Origin: Monarcha castaneiventris obscurior
Lineage: Eukaryota; Chordata; Aves; Passeriformes; Monarchidae
Direction of reading: 5' to 3'
Assembly: GCA_026261815.1 (NCBI GenBank)
Contig: JAMPIT010000484.1
Location: 10,328,501 to 10,392,500 of the forward strand
Length of the DNA stretch: 64,000 nt
Within the stretch, counting starts at the first letter, position 1. Each line of letters begins with the position of its first letter. The notes under the pieces are model-generated. The model was not told the origin of the DNA. It ran no database searches and worked only from the letters and a program-made list of their open reading frames with translations. The position numbers and the translations under genes are program-made. Shown in pieces: positions 35,797 through 47,451 of this stretch.

Positions 35797-38700
35797 TCAT
35801 TCTATTAAGAGCATAGCTAAGAGCAGTGTAGTGGAAGTGGATCAAACACTTTAAGACAGCAGCTTAAAATGTTACATTTTCTCTTCAGCAGATGACTAAG
35901 TATTGAATAAAATAAAAGGTGTGAAAATACTCACATTGCTTAAAAGTACTTCTTCTTTTTTTTTTCCTTGTGGACAAAAGACCACCCTCTTTACCCCCAC
36001 TCGCTATTTCTCTCTTGGCAGATAAAACCTGAATGTTTTACCCCAGGTTTAAAAAGTCCTAAAAGCTAAGCTTGGAGGGACTATTCTGGATTTCTGAAAC
36101 ATGAAAGATAATTAACCCTTCAGGAACTAGCACTTCTCTCCCACGGGCTTCCAATCTCTTGAGTCTATTGAGAACAGCATATATTATAACTAAGTTTTGT
36201 GGTGACAGTATTTTACACTTTTGCAGTTATCTTGCCACAGGCAAAGGATATTCTGGGAAATCAGCCAGGAGAAAGTTAAAGTAAGCAGGGCAAGTGGTAT
36301 AAATGTAAGAGAAGGGTGGGATGCTTGGATGTGGAAACAGTTGGCCTGGGACTGTGTTCAAACCGTGGCAGCCTCAGAAAAGGAAGATTTGAGTGAAGGC
36401 ATATATAAATGTTAGGGCTCTGTATCAATCTATCCTATAACATTAAGAAGCTTGAGGGGACAAAAAAGGATTAAAATGTTGCTCTTGGGCCATAAAGGCA
36501 GTTGGATCGCTGCTGGTACATAGACCATCAATGTCCAAGTAAGAAGGATCTGGCTCTCTGACACTACTCACATGACAGAGAACAGCAAGCCAAAGTGCTG
36601 TAAAGAAATGAGGAGAGAACACACGTTCCAAAGCAGCTAAGATTTTCAATTTCTTTGTCAGTGTTCCTTTTTTTCTGCTTTCTGTGCTAGAATAGAATGG
36701 AAGAGGCAGAACTTCTGCCTCTGGCCAAGTGTCCTGTCTTCACTGGACTTTATTACTTTTTTCATACATGGACAGGAGAACCAGATCCAGCATGGATGAA
36801 CTGATCTCCAAGCATGTAAGTGCATCAATTATCAAGCGAGTGCACAACAGAAGGTTGGAAGAGAAACAGGTTTAATTGTTTTAGTGTGTATAACTGTGGA
36901 TGTTGCAAGGACCATGCATCTCTGCTAAACAGAATGCCAGAAGATAAATTTACTCACAGAGAAAACCAGGCGTATGGAGAGAAAGTTGGTCTGCAAAGTC
37001 CTCTGCTGGAGAAAGCAGCTGGAGGAGAAACTTCAAGGAACAGAAAAGAGAACAAATTAACGGAATCCGTACATTGCAGGCGTAACGTTCCCAAACAGGA
37101 AAAAAATTGCTATTAAATGAAAAAAAAGAAAAAGAAAGGTATTTGGTGAAATAGGGCCTTATGTGTTTCTCCAAAACCACCAAACACCTTCAACTCCAGT
37201 TCCTTCTCATGCCAAGTATGTTGAGGTAACCACATTGAGCTGTTTGAAAGCTCTCTCCTTGAAGATCTGTGTACTGCTGAGGCTTCATGTCTGCTCATAT
37301 CCAGTGTTTGTTGGTTGAATTGAGGCCTTTTTGCACAGAGCTCAGGATGGGGCTGGGAACATTCTGCAGCCCAGGGAACAGTCCCCAGATCAGGCAGTCC
37401 CCAGATCAGACAAGGGGTTTGCATAGGTGTCAAGTTTGTACCCTTAGCACTTCACCCAGTGTGGCCTCTTGGCTCTGCCTCCAACTGGTTAAATTTTTCT
37501 AAAGTGTAAATGTCAAGTCCACCTTCCCACACACTGTAAAGGGATTCCTGTTCCCACCTTCATCATTTTCCCTTCCAGCCTTTCCTTTCCATCATGGCCT
37601 GCACTGGAGCAGTATCCATTTAATGGTCACAACTCCACCCTCACCAAAGCCACAAGGAAATGTCAGTGCTGGCTCCTGCTTCAGCAGCTCTCTGGGGTGT
37701 TTTGGGGAATGTACTGGACCTGTGTCTGCAAAACTGCAGAGTGATCTCTTATCTGCTGTTATTCGGCTTCTTTTGACTTGCTGCTACTGGTGCCAGACCC
37801 TGAAAGTACAGCCAGTGCCCAGGGCTGGATTGTCAGGGGTTGCAGCTGCCTCCGTGGTTGCTGCAGCTCGGATGCAGTTGCTGCTGAAAGGTGTTCCTTT
37901 TTTGATGTGTCCTGGGCTAATGAAGCGAGCACACTGACTGGGCAGGGATTTGAGAGCTGAAGGAACCCAGGTGTTGCTTTCTTTCTCTGCCCCACTTGCT
38001 CTGCATGAATAGTGGGATGTATGAAAAGTGTAAAATCTATCCACAAGGAGGCTTCATCCCTGTGACTTATTCAAGCAAGCAAGGTGCAAATGAGAAATGA
38101 GGAAAGAGGAAAGAAACCACAGATGCGTTACTACCCATGTTCTCTTATCCTTCTTAAGAGATGTTTCTCCTGCTCTTTAGTCTAGGTTGATTGTAAAGTC
38201 AAATCTCAGTTTGCTGTGGAATAACCTTCATTACATTTTTCTCCTTAAAAAGAAGAGGTGGTTACAAAGGACAGTTTTATGAACAATCTGTTCTAAAAGT
38301 AACACAGGAGAATGAAATCAACTTCCCTGTCTTTGAAGCAAGTTTATGAAATTTGTGCACCTTAAGGGTTCTACCACAGTGGGAGTATTGGCCATCCTTT
38401 AAAAGTGTTAAAGTAAAAGGAGGGCTGTCTGCTCATCCATACTGTGCAACTTATCCAAGTATGAATAAATTTGAAATACTGTAAACTGGAACATTGGTTT
38501 CAGCTGCTGAGTAGTTTCTTTTCCATTTTTTCTTCCAGACTTGCCATGCAGCTGATCTCTAACGTGGATTAACAACCTCTGCTTTTGGTGGTGCAGACAG
38601 ATGCAGGATACATTTCTAACTTTTCTGATATTTCTTTTGCATCTGACTCTGCTTGTTTATTCTTTGAGGACAGATTGCTCCACTCAACAGTTGTCTGTTA

Positions 38701-40999
38701 TAGGCAGTGTGTACCAATGTAAGGAGAATGTTTAAGCATTCAAGATGTTTTGTAGATGTTCATGTTAATTTTGTTTTGATGCCTCTGACAAAGTGGATTA
38801 TTTTTTCCCCACTTGTTTTTCATTTTTTTGCATATAGTGGGTAATTGTGCATGTGGAAATATTTTGGGATGGTTGAAGGGAAACATGATCTCCTTTTTCT
38901 TGCATATGAAGGAAAAAAAGCCATGAGACTTAACCTGGATTTAAAAAAAGGGAAAACACTAGAATTACATCCTCTGCCTGTGACACATGGAGAGTTCCTC
39001 TTTGTTTTGATCCACATTACATCTTTGCTTGGTAATAGGAAATAGGTCATCAAAATAATAGCAGATGCAACTGGGACACTTTGGAATTTTCTAAATCCTT
39101 CTCAGCTGGGCAAAGCATATATGTCACTGATGATACCAGATCATCTGATTTCTCCTGGGAATACATAATGATTTTATATCATCTGTTAGTCAGCTTTGAT
39201 ATGTTGACTACAAAGGGCTCTCCAGGACACCACGGTAGAAATGAGGTTGCGTTTGGGAGCTCGCTGTTCTTAGTGAGTTCTTAAAGATAATTTACCTGTC
39301 CAACCCACTGACTCCTTAAAGGCTCTGAAGGGCAGTTTGAGTCTCTCAGCATAGGCACAAGGCTGGTAGGAAAGTACATAAAAGCCTGCCACCCTACTAT
39401 GCAAACACAACAGGAGCAGTGGAAAGATAACTCTTCTCAGGAGTATTTTAAATCTGAACTTAAAATTATTTTAGGATTTTCTCTCCTTGTTGCACATTCA
39501 GTATAATTGCCCATGCTGGAAAATCCTTGCCTACAACCTCCCATAAACTGTTTTTAAACATATTTTTCTGAAGCAATGTGACTTAGGATCTTTGTGTCAG
39601 GCTCCATTGTCCTGCTAGGAACCCTTGGGAGATTCCAGGTCTGCTGGACAGAGGGATATCAGTTTGTTGTCTTTCTGCTTGTGTCAGAGAAAACAGCTCT
39701 GAGAAAGCTCTGAAAAGGTGTCAGAGAAGCCACATGAGAAGATCTTGTGAGAGATACCAGAGAAGCTATGTGTCATAAATGATTAAGTGACACCAAGTGA
39801 TCCACCATCAGGATTCAATGCCACAGAGAGCTGTGCATGACTTGTTCCAGAGGTCATGGAAGTGCTTGCCAGGCTCTTGAAAATGTTTGACTTCTCGGAT
39901 AGCCCAAGCTTAGATTTTGGTTGCCTTCTGGAAAGATTACCTTTCTTCACAGATTCTTCGTAAGGCTGAATTTTGGGTAAGGCAATAGAAGGCAGACACT
40001 GAAAGACAATTTAAGCTGATTAGTTATAGAGGGTTTTTTGTGTTTTATTGTGGCTTGGATGGATTTCTGTACAATATGAATACTTCTTAGGAAATTTTTG
40101 TTTTGCTTTTTTTTAACCTCTAGTTGCTTGTTCATAGGTCCTTGGAGAGCTACTTAACAAGCTGGAAAAAAATCCATCAAAATGAAACAAAAAAAAAGTG
40201 GAAAAGTTGCACACATCCTTGATGTATAATGGAGTAATATTTCAGTTGCAATACAAATGATTTATCTACCATGGAGTCATTCTGTACTGATAATAAAAGC
40301 ACATTTCCTCTTGGAACAACCAGTTACTGTTTTCAGATCAAACCCATTCATTCATGGAGTTTTTCTTCTTGCCCGTGTCTCATGTGTGAGCATCACTAGG
40401 TGCCAAATGCAATCAATATGAATTCTGCTTTTGATCACACTGGTATCAGCCTCACCCAGAGGAGAACTTGGCTTTTAGACTTTGTGTCACATCTTAAGAA
40501 AAATAATATTGACTCATGTTATTTCAAAATCATTGTTTATAGCCAGAAGATTTTAAATCAAAACAGTCAGGCACGTTTTCATTTTACACTCATTGTTGAA
40601 TAAGCCGTGGAAAAGGTTTCTCTTTACAGAACTGCCTTCCCCCCTCCAAGATTATTACATTTCACATGTTCTAGTTCATCCCAAGATTGTGCTATTGTTC
40701 TCTTCAAAGTTTCCTGGGCCATTAATCTCTTTCTATTGTTTCCATTTGGCCTCCGGATAGGTCAGCTGGAAATTGCATTGCAGGAGAATATTCTGGTCCT
40801 GAGAACACAAAAAAAAAAGGAGCAAGGAGAGCCTCCAAATACTGTTGGTTCTTCATTCAGAGCATACAACTAAGCAAGCCCATAAAGGCTGTGTTACTAA
40901 ATCCTTTATCTCCTCAAAGCCAGTGGAATGTACTGGGCACCAGGCGCCATGTTCAACAACAGCTCCTGTTCTCTTGTTTAGAAAGTGAGCCTTTTCACA
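35797..40999. other. Unique non-coding sequence, no gene seen
   Basis: No gene is supported. Frames such as 36820-37116 (+), 37113-37433 (-) and 37623-37937 (+) stay near 100 codons and lack motifs. The region 37640-38046 has frames open on both strands with opposing reading, which is a sign of chance. A 16 bp tandem duplication at 37379 is listed separately. The rest is AT-rich and unremarkable. Confidence 0.65.
37379..37410. repeat. 16 bp tandem duplication
   Basis: cagtccccagatcagg at 37379-37394 is followed immediately by cagtccccagatcaga at 37395-37410, with one mismatch. It is a simple slippage-type duplication. Confidence 0.9.
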
Positions 41000-41480
41000 T
41001 CCTATTTCCATGCTTCTCTATTTTTTTTCTGCTGCCTTTAACTATCCACCAGGGCCCACTATATTGGATATGACAGTTCAAAATGTGTATTTAAGGCCTG
41101 GTGACACACAGCTACGCCGAGGCCACAAAGGAACAGTCATGGCAATTGAACCGTGCGAGCCGCGGTGGTGCTGCGGATCCATCAGTCTTTCCATTGTGAC
41201 TCCTCCTCACTCCCGGAGGATTTATAGGCACATTTTTGAGAGGACTCCAGTAACTAAAATAAAGATGTATTTGTCTCCACAGAAATGTTGCAGCCACATA
41301 TGTGGCTATTTGGAGAAAACAAAAAAGAAGAATGGAAACCCCATCAAATTCACGCTGTAGGGGCTCTATGAATGGATTTTCAAAGTCTTGTCTTAAAGCA
41401 CATGATTTTTACCTATTTTTATGTCTGTGTTTACTTTTCCGACTGCCACGTGGAACAAATTACAGTGTTTCAAGTAAGGG
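41000..41480. promoter_or_regulatory. CpG-bearing candidate regulatory or exonic patch
   Basis: Against a CpG-poor background, about eight CpGs fall within 41108-41220, including accgtgcgagccgcggtgg. SOX-like motifs acaaagg (near 41126) and ccattgt (near 41191) occur. A perfect 16 bp palindrome agccacatatgtggct (41292-41307) centres on a CATATG E-box. A + frame of 116 codons (41010-41360) follows an acceptor-like ctgctgcctttaactatccaccag, but contains no recognisable domain. CpGs persist where a site is unmethylated or under constraint. A conserved enhancer is the simplest explanation; a diverged exon is less likely. Conservation is untested. Confidence 0.35.
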
Positions 41481-42170
41481 CATGTGCTGCTTAGGACAAG
41501 AAAGGTTAATTTGGCTACTTTGTGAATGTCATACAGTCTTCCATGGTTCAGTTTTCTTTCTCAACATCGCCTAAGATCTGTGCTTCGAGACACAAGGTGG
41601 TTATTCTCTGGGGCAGAATTTGCATTGGGTGAAGAGGCAGATATATGTTGTGAGATGAAACAAGGCCAAGGGGTGCATATGATACAGGACAGTGTCCTTA
41701 TGAAGGCAGCTGAATTGCACCATGCTGGGCTGGAGCCTATGCCAGCTCTTGCCCCCAGAGGTCTTCCTTGTCAGTAGGGAAGGTATTTGAGCCCAGTTTT
41801 TGTGGATGGACACTGGTGGTGTGCTCCTCACTTTATAGACCGGTCAGTTCAAGGCTCTGGCATGGCAGTTGCAGCCCCAAACCGAGGAGCTGTAGTTTTT
41901 ACAGAGCAGTTTGAACACTCCATCCAGAACTTTGGCTGGAAGTCGGGTGAGCTGTGCCCACATCCTGGGCTGGCTCAGTGATGCATTGCCATGTCACAAC
42001 AGGACTGCGCCTGTGCTCATAAACCCCTTCTCTCAGCAGGGGCTGTGGTGTGTTTGCAGCTGGATTCCAGTTGCCAGGGAATGAAGGGGCCCTGTGAAAA
42101 GGACATCAGCTGAGGGTAAAGGCTTTAAATTCCCTGTTCACTGATGTGGTCTAGGGAGAAAGGACATGGG

Positions 42171-42199
42171 ATCTGTTTTGGAGATCTGTTTTGGAGATC
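42171..42199. repeat. 13 bp tandem duplication
   Basis: atctgttttggag occurs twice in succession (42171-42183 and 42184-42196) and a third copy begins with atc. It is a short slippage duplication. Confidence 0.9.
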
Positions 42200-42786
42200 A
42201 TGAGTGGAAGGAAGATCTGGCCGGAGGACATTCCCAAAGTCTTGATTGCCCAAAGGGAGCTGGGTTCCAGTCATTCCTGCACGCAGGCCTCCTGAGGACA
42301 GGGTTCATGGGACCCAGTTCTTCAGTTTATGCATAAGGTGCCCAGATCTGATTCACAGAAGCAACTTTGACACTTCAGCATAATCACGTTCTGATTTTTG
42401 GAGGAAAAAAGTCTCCCACCTATTTATTGGTGAACACTACAGAAAGCTCATGTTTTCCATATCTAGTGCAGCAAGCACGTATCTAAAGGCAGTACTCACT
42501 GGGACTGCACTGGTACCTGGTCCCAGCACTGTTTTCTGGCAGCTGGAAAGGAGATCTGCTGAAGTATGTGGGACAAATATGCCCTCTTGAGTCTGGAAAC
42601 CTAATGAGGAGAACTTGGGACTGCAAGAGCTAAGGAGCATTTCATGTTCACTTTGTGTCTGAGGCCTGTGATTTGGTAGACTGAAGTCTAATGTGCAGAC
42701 TGTGGTGCTGGGTTTGCATAATTAAATCTTGTTAAAAAACCCCCAAAAAAACAGTTCATATATCTATATATTTATACCTATAACAT

Positions 42787-42818
<32 letters not shown>

Positions 42819-42855
42819 CACACACACAAACACACACACACACACACACACACAC
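42787..42855. repeat. TA/CA compound microsatellite
   Basis: A (TA)n block with a single G interruption (42787-42818) passes directly into a (CA)n block interrupted by AAA at 42828-42830. Alternating purine-pyrimidine sequence of this length is expected to be highly polymorphic. An upstream AT-rich lead (42757-42786) contains decayed TA units. Confidence 0.95.
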
Positions 42856-44008
42856 ATTTCTCTCTTTCACCTTTAGCTTTACTTACATACTGTTGTCTAA
42901 GAAACAGAATAGTTTTCTGCACACTGGGAACTCTTGCTCCTGGGCTGAAAGCTCCTCTTGCCTAGGGAAAAAAGGATGGGTGATTGGCTCTTTTAACATC
43001 AGTTGTTATGCCCACACTGCCAAGAAATGTACTTGTGGGTGAGGCCTGATGCATGCTGCCCGGGTGCAGCCTTAGGCTACAGACTCTTGTTACATCATCT
43101 CCTAACACCAGGCATGTGCCTCTGCCGTGAAGAACTCATGTGTAGGTTTGAATTCGTTCCAGGTCAGACATGCACCCCTCTCACATGACTCTGCATTCAG
43201 GGTTGATATTGGTGTTGGATGCATGAAATTCAGGCAAATGTGCACTGATGGATTTCATCTGGACTGCCCAGAGCAAAGTGGAGGTTGGGGCTGCACACTG
43301 TGACTAAGAAGTGGCTGCAGCCAATAGAAAGGAGTAAATCTAAAATGTTGTCCCCCATTTTCCTGTTCACTGCTTTTCATAAGCTGGCACAATCTTAAGG
43401 ATAACTCCAAATTTTATTCTATTCCTTAAACCAGAAACCCCTTATCTTAGAAGGGAAATAACAGAACACTTAGGCAGAGATTGCACATCTGCTTTGCTCT
43501 TCTACAAACTCCTTCCACTTCGAGGTTTGATTTATTCTTTATGCAGAAATCCTCATTTGAATCCTAATCTAGCACTTAACCATGCAGTAGTTATTTGTTC
43601 AGAGCTCTTTCTAGGAAGGATCAGTCTGATTTAGCCTCCAACAATCTTTCTTTGTTAGCAAAATACTCAAGTCATCTGGATTTCAGCTGTTGCTCTTTCC
43701 CTGGTTCCCTGCCCCCCACCAAATTATTGGAGACATGGTGATTTCCAGAAAAACTGAGTGTATTGGCTGTACAGAGAGCCCATTGTGCTGCCCAGTCAAA
43801 GAGAAACCACCACCATGTGAAATGAAACACAGCCTGGGGAAAGCAGCAATCTGGTGCACACTGGTGTTTGCAAACTTGCTCTTGGTCTGCTGGAGCAGAT
43901 GCAGCCCATAAAGCAGCTGATGATGCTCACTAACACCTTTTGAAGTAAGATACTTGTATTTTGAAAGGGTACTGAGATTTGGCTGTGACCAGCAGTACAG
44001 GTATTCCT

Positions 44009-44049
44009 GTTTTGGTTGTTGGGGTTTTTTGCTATTGTTTTTGGGGTGT
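44009..44049. repeat. T/G-rich tract
   Basis: Forty-one bases of T runs broken by GG and GGGG, with only an isolated A and two C residues. Same family of simple sequence as 457-596 and 22531-22570. Confidence 0.8.
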
Positions 44050-44799
44050 CTGCTTTGAACTGGTAATCTGCATCTGTGAGTTTGTGACTGACTGCTCTGT
44101 GCTTAGAGTTCCAAAGAAATAGGGAAGGAAATGCAAAACTGTAGAAAAGATAAGCAGCATCTGTGGCCTGTGTACAGTAACTGGGTGAAATGGCTGCAAA
44201 GAAGAAACTTCTTAGCTTTAGTCCTGGTAATTTTGGTTTAGTTAAACTGAAAAGCAAGAAATGATGCTGCTGCCTCCAGGGCCCTTTCCAATAGTGAGGT
44301 GCAGAAAGTTTGGCATGTTCTCTGGAAGGGTCACTTGGGTCTAAAATAGGTCAGAGGCACTGTTTGGTTTCCCTTGCAGACAACTGAGAAACAAGAGCTG
44401 TGAGTAGAAGGAAGCTGCTATGATGGATGTGGTTACCAAAGGCTACAAGCGAGGTGGCTGACTCAATGTGGTTGAGTAGGAAGCAAAAAATAGAGCAAAA
44501 TGCAAGGTTTAACTTCATTCAGGAAAGATCTCTTGTCCTGTACAGCAGTGAAATTTGGTGGATATGAAAGGTGCAAAACAGAACAGGATAGAAAAGCAGT
44601 TTAATCATGGAGCTGAGTCCTCTGGTGAGCTACTGCTTTCATGTGGAATAGGGTCTCTTTTGGGGCCTCTTCAGTTAATTAATGGCATTAAGAAACAAGT
44701 CTGCAAAAAAGCTACAGCCAATAAAATATATCTGCCCAGACTGTTTTCCTGGAATGTCCCTAAACAAAAGCTAGCTCCCTGAAGGGAAATGCTTCAGTG

Positions 44800-45140
44800 C
44801 CCTGTTGCTCGGAAATCATCAGATTTCAGGCCTTTTTGAAAACCCGTAATTGTAATGAAATTATTCTTTCCAAAAGATACTTGGGTTGTTTTCCACCCTG
44901 CTCAATGAGATCCATATTCCGTGGCACTGACTGTAAGTGAATGGTTTGAAGATAAATGCATGTCATGTCATGAATATGTTTCTACTTTGTCATGGGGAGA
45001 CACCAGCCAATTAAATGATGGATTTTTTTATTTATTTCCTTCTTTAAAAAAAATTTAAAAATCTCTTTATTCTTTCGGAAAAATTGCATTTTTTAACCCT
45101 GGTTTGGTTATTCCTGCAGTGGGAAAGTAAGTTAGGGAGA
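44800..45140. promoter_or_regulatory. Candidate conserved non-coding element
   Basis: AT-rich, CpG-sparing sequence with homeodomain-type cores: TAATTG at 44848, TGTAATGAAATTATT, and ccaattaaatgatgg near 45016. It also has a tgtcatgtcatg direct repeat near 44961. Frames are short. The texture, rather than any one motif, suggests a vertebrate enhancer-like element, and alignment evidence is lacking. Confidence 0.2.
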
Positions 45141-46840
45141 GAAATTAGGTTTTATTTTCAACTAATATTTCTGAGAGTCTTAAGTTACTCTTGGTTTATT
45201 CATAACTCAACAACAGTTTGAATTCATTTAATAAGATGCTTAAATTGTTTGCAAAGAAGTGTGAACATTTTTTCAAAAATTAGATGGTGTAGTATGTGCT
45301 GCTGTGCATGCATGAATGTCTGGTTCCTAATCTTCCCAGGATGTTGTGCCTCCTACCCAGCCTCTGGAACTGGGATGGAGATTCCAGATTATTACTCACA
45401 GTGCTCCTTGCTTTACAAGTTGCTGTCCTTGTCATCTGAAAGAGAGGAAATGGAGAGCAAAGGTGTAACTCATTCAGGAGTGGAGAGGAAAGGAAGACTT
45501 TGTCCCTCCTCTGTGAACGCCAGGATATGATCAAGGACTTTTCTAGAATCAAGGTCTTGAATCAATTTCAAGTTCAGCTCCAAGAGACCTATGTGCTGCT
45601 CTCACTAGGTTACTGTGGGATGTAAGTAATGTAAAACTCTGTGTAGTCATATTGGTCAGGGGTTCTGAGATCTTAATCCAGAGGTGTAAGGATATAAACT
45701 GGAGGTAATTTTAAAAAAAGTAAGATTAAATCCCCTGTTTCTCTTTGAAAAGTGGAACTTTTATATATTTGGCTTTCTTATTCCCCTTTGCCCTCACAGC
45801 TCCAGCCTTGCTAAGGCACCCTCAGGATGAGGATAATTCCCTGCTCTGGGTTCAGTTCAGCTCCAAGTCCCAAATGAGTTGGCTTTTTGCTCCATTTCTT
45901 CTGTTCTGAATCAATCACAAATACTCTGAGTGATCACTTAATCAGAGGCTCCATTGCAGTTTCAAAGGATTGTCTTCCAGATTTAGCATGTTTCCAAATA
46001 AATTCCTACTCTTTTGTTCTTGGAGCTGGGTCATCTGCCAGCTTTGTCAGCCAGGGTGAAATGTGGACAGTGGACTCTAGGCATTTTCATCCAAAACTTT
46101 CAGATAATTACAAAGTAATAAGTAGATGATTTTCACCATCCTTGGAGAGTTAAGTTTCTGCAATTGCTGGCCAGGCTTTTTGATGCAACAAATTCAGAAA
46201 AGCAAAACAAGTTTCCCCATGCTGAGGAAGGAAGATCTTTCTCTAGTTTTTGATGGCTAAGAGTGTTGAATAAGAACCGTGTCTGACAAGCATTCAGATA
46301 TAACAGTCATGTACAAGCTACAAGTTGTTCAGTTTGTAACTCTACAAATCAAGACTCTGAAAAAGCTGCTAACAGCTGTCCAGATTTTATTCAGCAGTAA
46401 AATTGGAAGATGAGGAGGTAATTTAATGGCAAACCCCTTTCTTAGCAGCTTGAGGGCTTCCTTTTGAATTGGATCCTGGAAATAGTTATTCTGGCCCTAG
46501 TAATGCTTAAAGATAGGCCAAAACATAAGGAAATAAAAAAGAAGAGGTTGAATTGAAATCAAATCTTAGATCCAAGCTCCCTGAATTTGGGGATTGTTTG
46601 GAATTGGATCCAAACTGCGTGTCTTGAGTCCATTGGTGATAGGAAAAAAATGGTCCTAACAGTCACTAGTTATTACTTACAACAGAAAACAGCCCTGTTT
46701 GTAAAACGACGGAGTTCTCAATACACTGAGAAACCGTTGTTTCATGTGAATTTATCTGCGTTATTAAAACCATTTTGAGTACTCTGCACTGACCTTTGAA
46801 GCAACACACCCTAACTTACCCTTTACCACGGCGCACTCGC

Positions 46841-47451
46841 AGCTCACAAGGCCAACAGCACCCTGGGCTGCCTCAGGAGCAGCGTGGCCAGCAGGGAGAG
46901 GGAGGTGATTGTGGCCCTCTACTCCACCTTGGTGAGACCCTGCCTGGAGTGTCCAGCTCTGGGACCCACAACATGAGAAGGACATGGACCTGATGGAGCA
47001 GGTCCAGAGGGGTCCACAAAGTTTCTCAGAGGGCTTGGTCACCTCTCCTGTGAAAACAAGCTGAGAGACCTGGGCTTGTTCAGCCTGGAGAAGACTCCAG
47101 GGAGACCTCATTGTGGCCTTTCAGTACCTAAAGAAGCTTATAAAAAGGAGGGAGAGAGACTTTTTTTTTATATAGGCAGATAATGACAGGACAAGGGGAA
47201 ATGGTTTTAAACTGAAAGAGGGTAAGTTTAGATTAGATGCTAGGAAGAAATTCATTACTCAAAGGGCAGTGAAACACTGGCACAGGTTGCCCAGAGAATC
47301 TGTAGATGCCCCATGCCTGAAGTGTTCAAAGCCAGGTTGGATGGGGCTCTGAGCAACTTGATCCAGTGAAAGATATCCCTGTCATGTCAGGGGGGTTGGA
47401 ATTGATGATCTATAAGGTCCTTTCCAACCCAAACCATCCTATGATTCTATG
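46841..47451 (+). mobile_element. CR1 LINE, 5'-truncated, forward
   Basis: About 610 bp of CR1 3' end in the forward direction. The first 130 bp (cacaaggccaacagcaccct, ctcaggagcagcgtggccag, gaggtgattgtggccctcta) derive from the C-terminal part of the ORF2 reverse-transcriptase frame, which breaks by a small deletion and meets a stop at 46974. Further landmarks are gagcaggtccagagg, ttcagcctggagaag, acaggacaaggggaaatgg, aggttgcccagagaatc and the end tttccaacccaaaccatcct followed by atgattctatg. A T8 expansion sits near 47162. It is the longest and best-preserved element here, but cannot move by itself. Confidence 0.96.

Larger units (their letters stand above)
41481..46840. other. Unique sequence with microsatellite, no gene seen
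   Basis: Open frames here, including the 153-codon one at 43796-44257 (-), have no domains. That frame includes a T/G-tract shadow (Asn-Gln/Lys-Asn-Pro-rich). A 13 bp duplication (42171), a TA/CA microsatellite (42787) and a T/G tract (44009) are listed separately. The AT-rich stretch 44800-45140 looks like a conserved non-coding element. No promoter or exon is convincing. Confidence 0.6.

Noticed and set aside
43796..44257. 153-codon - strand frame
   Set aside because: Runs through a T/G low-complexity tract that biases its codons; no homology recognised.
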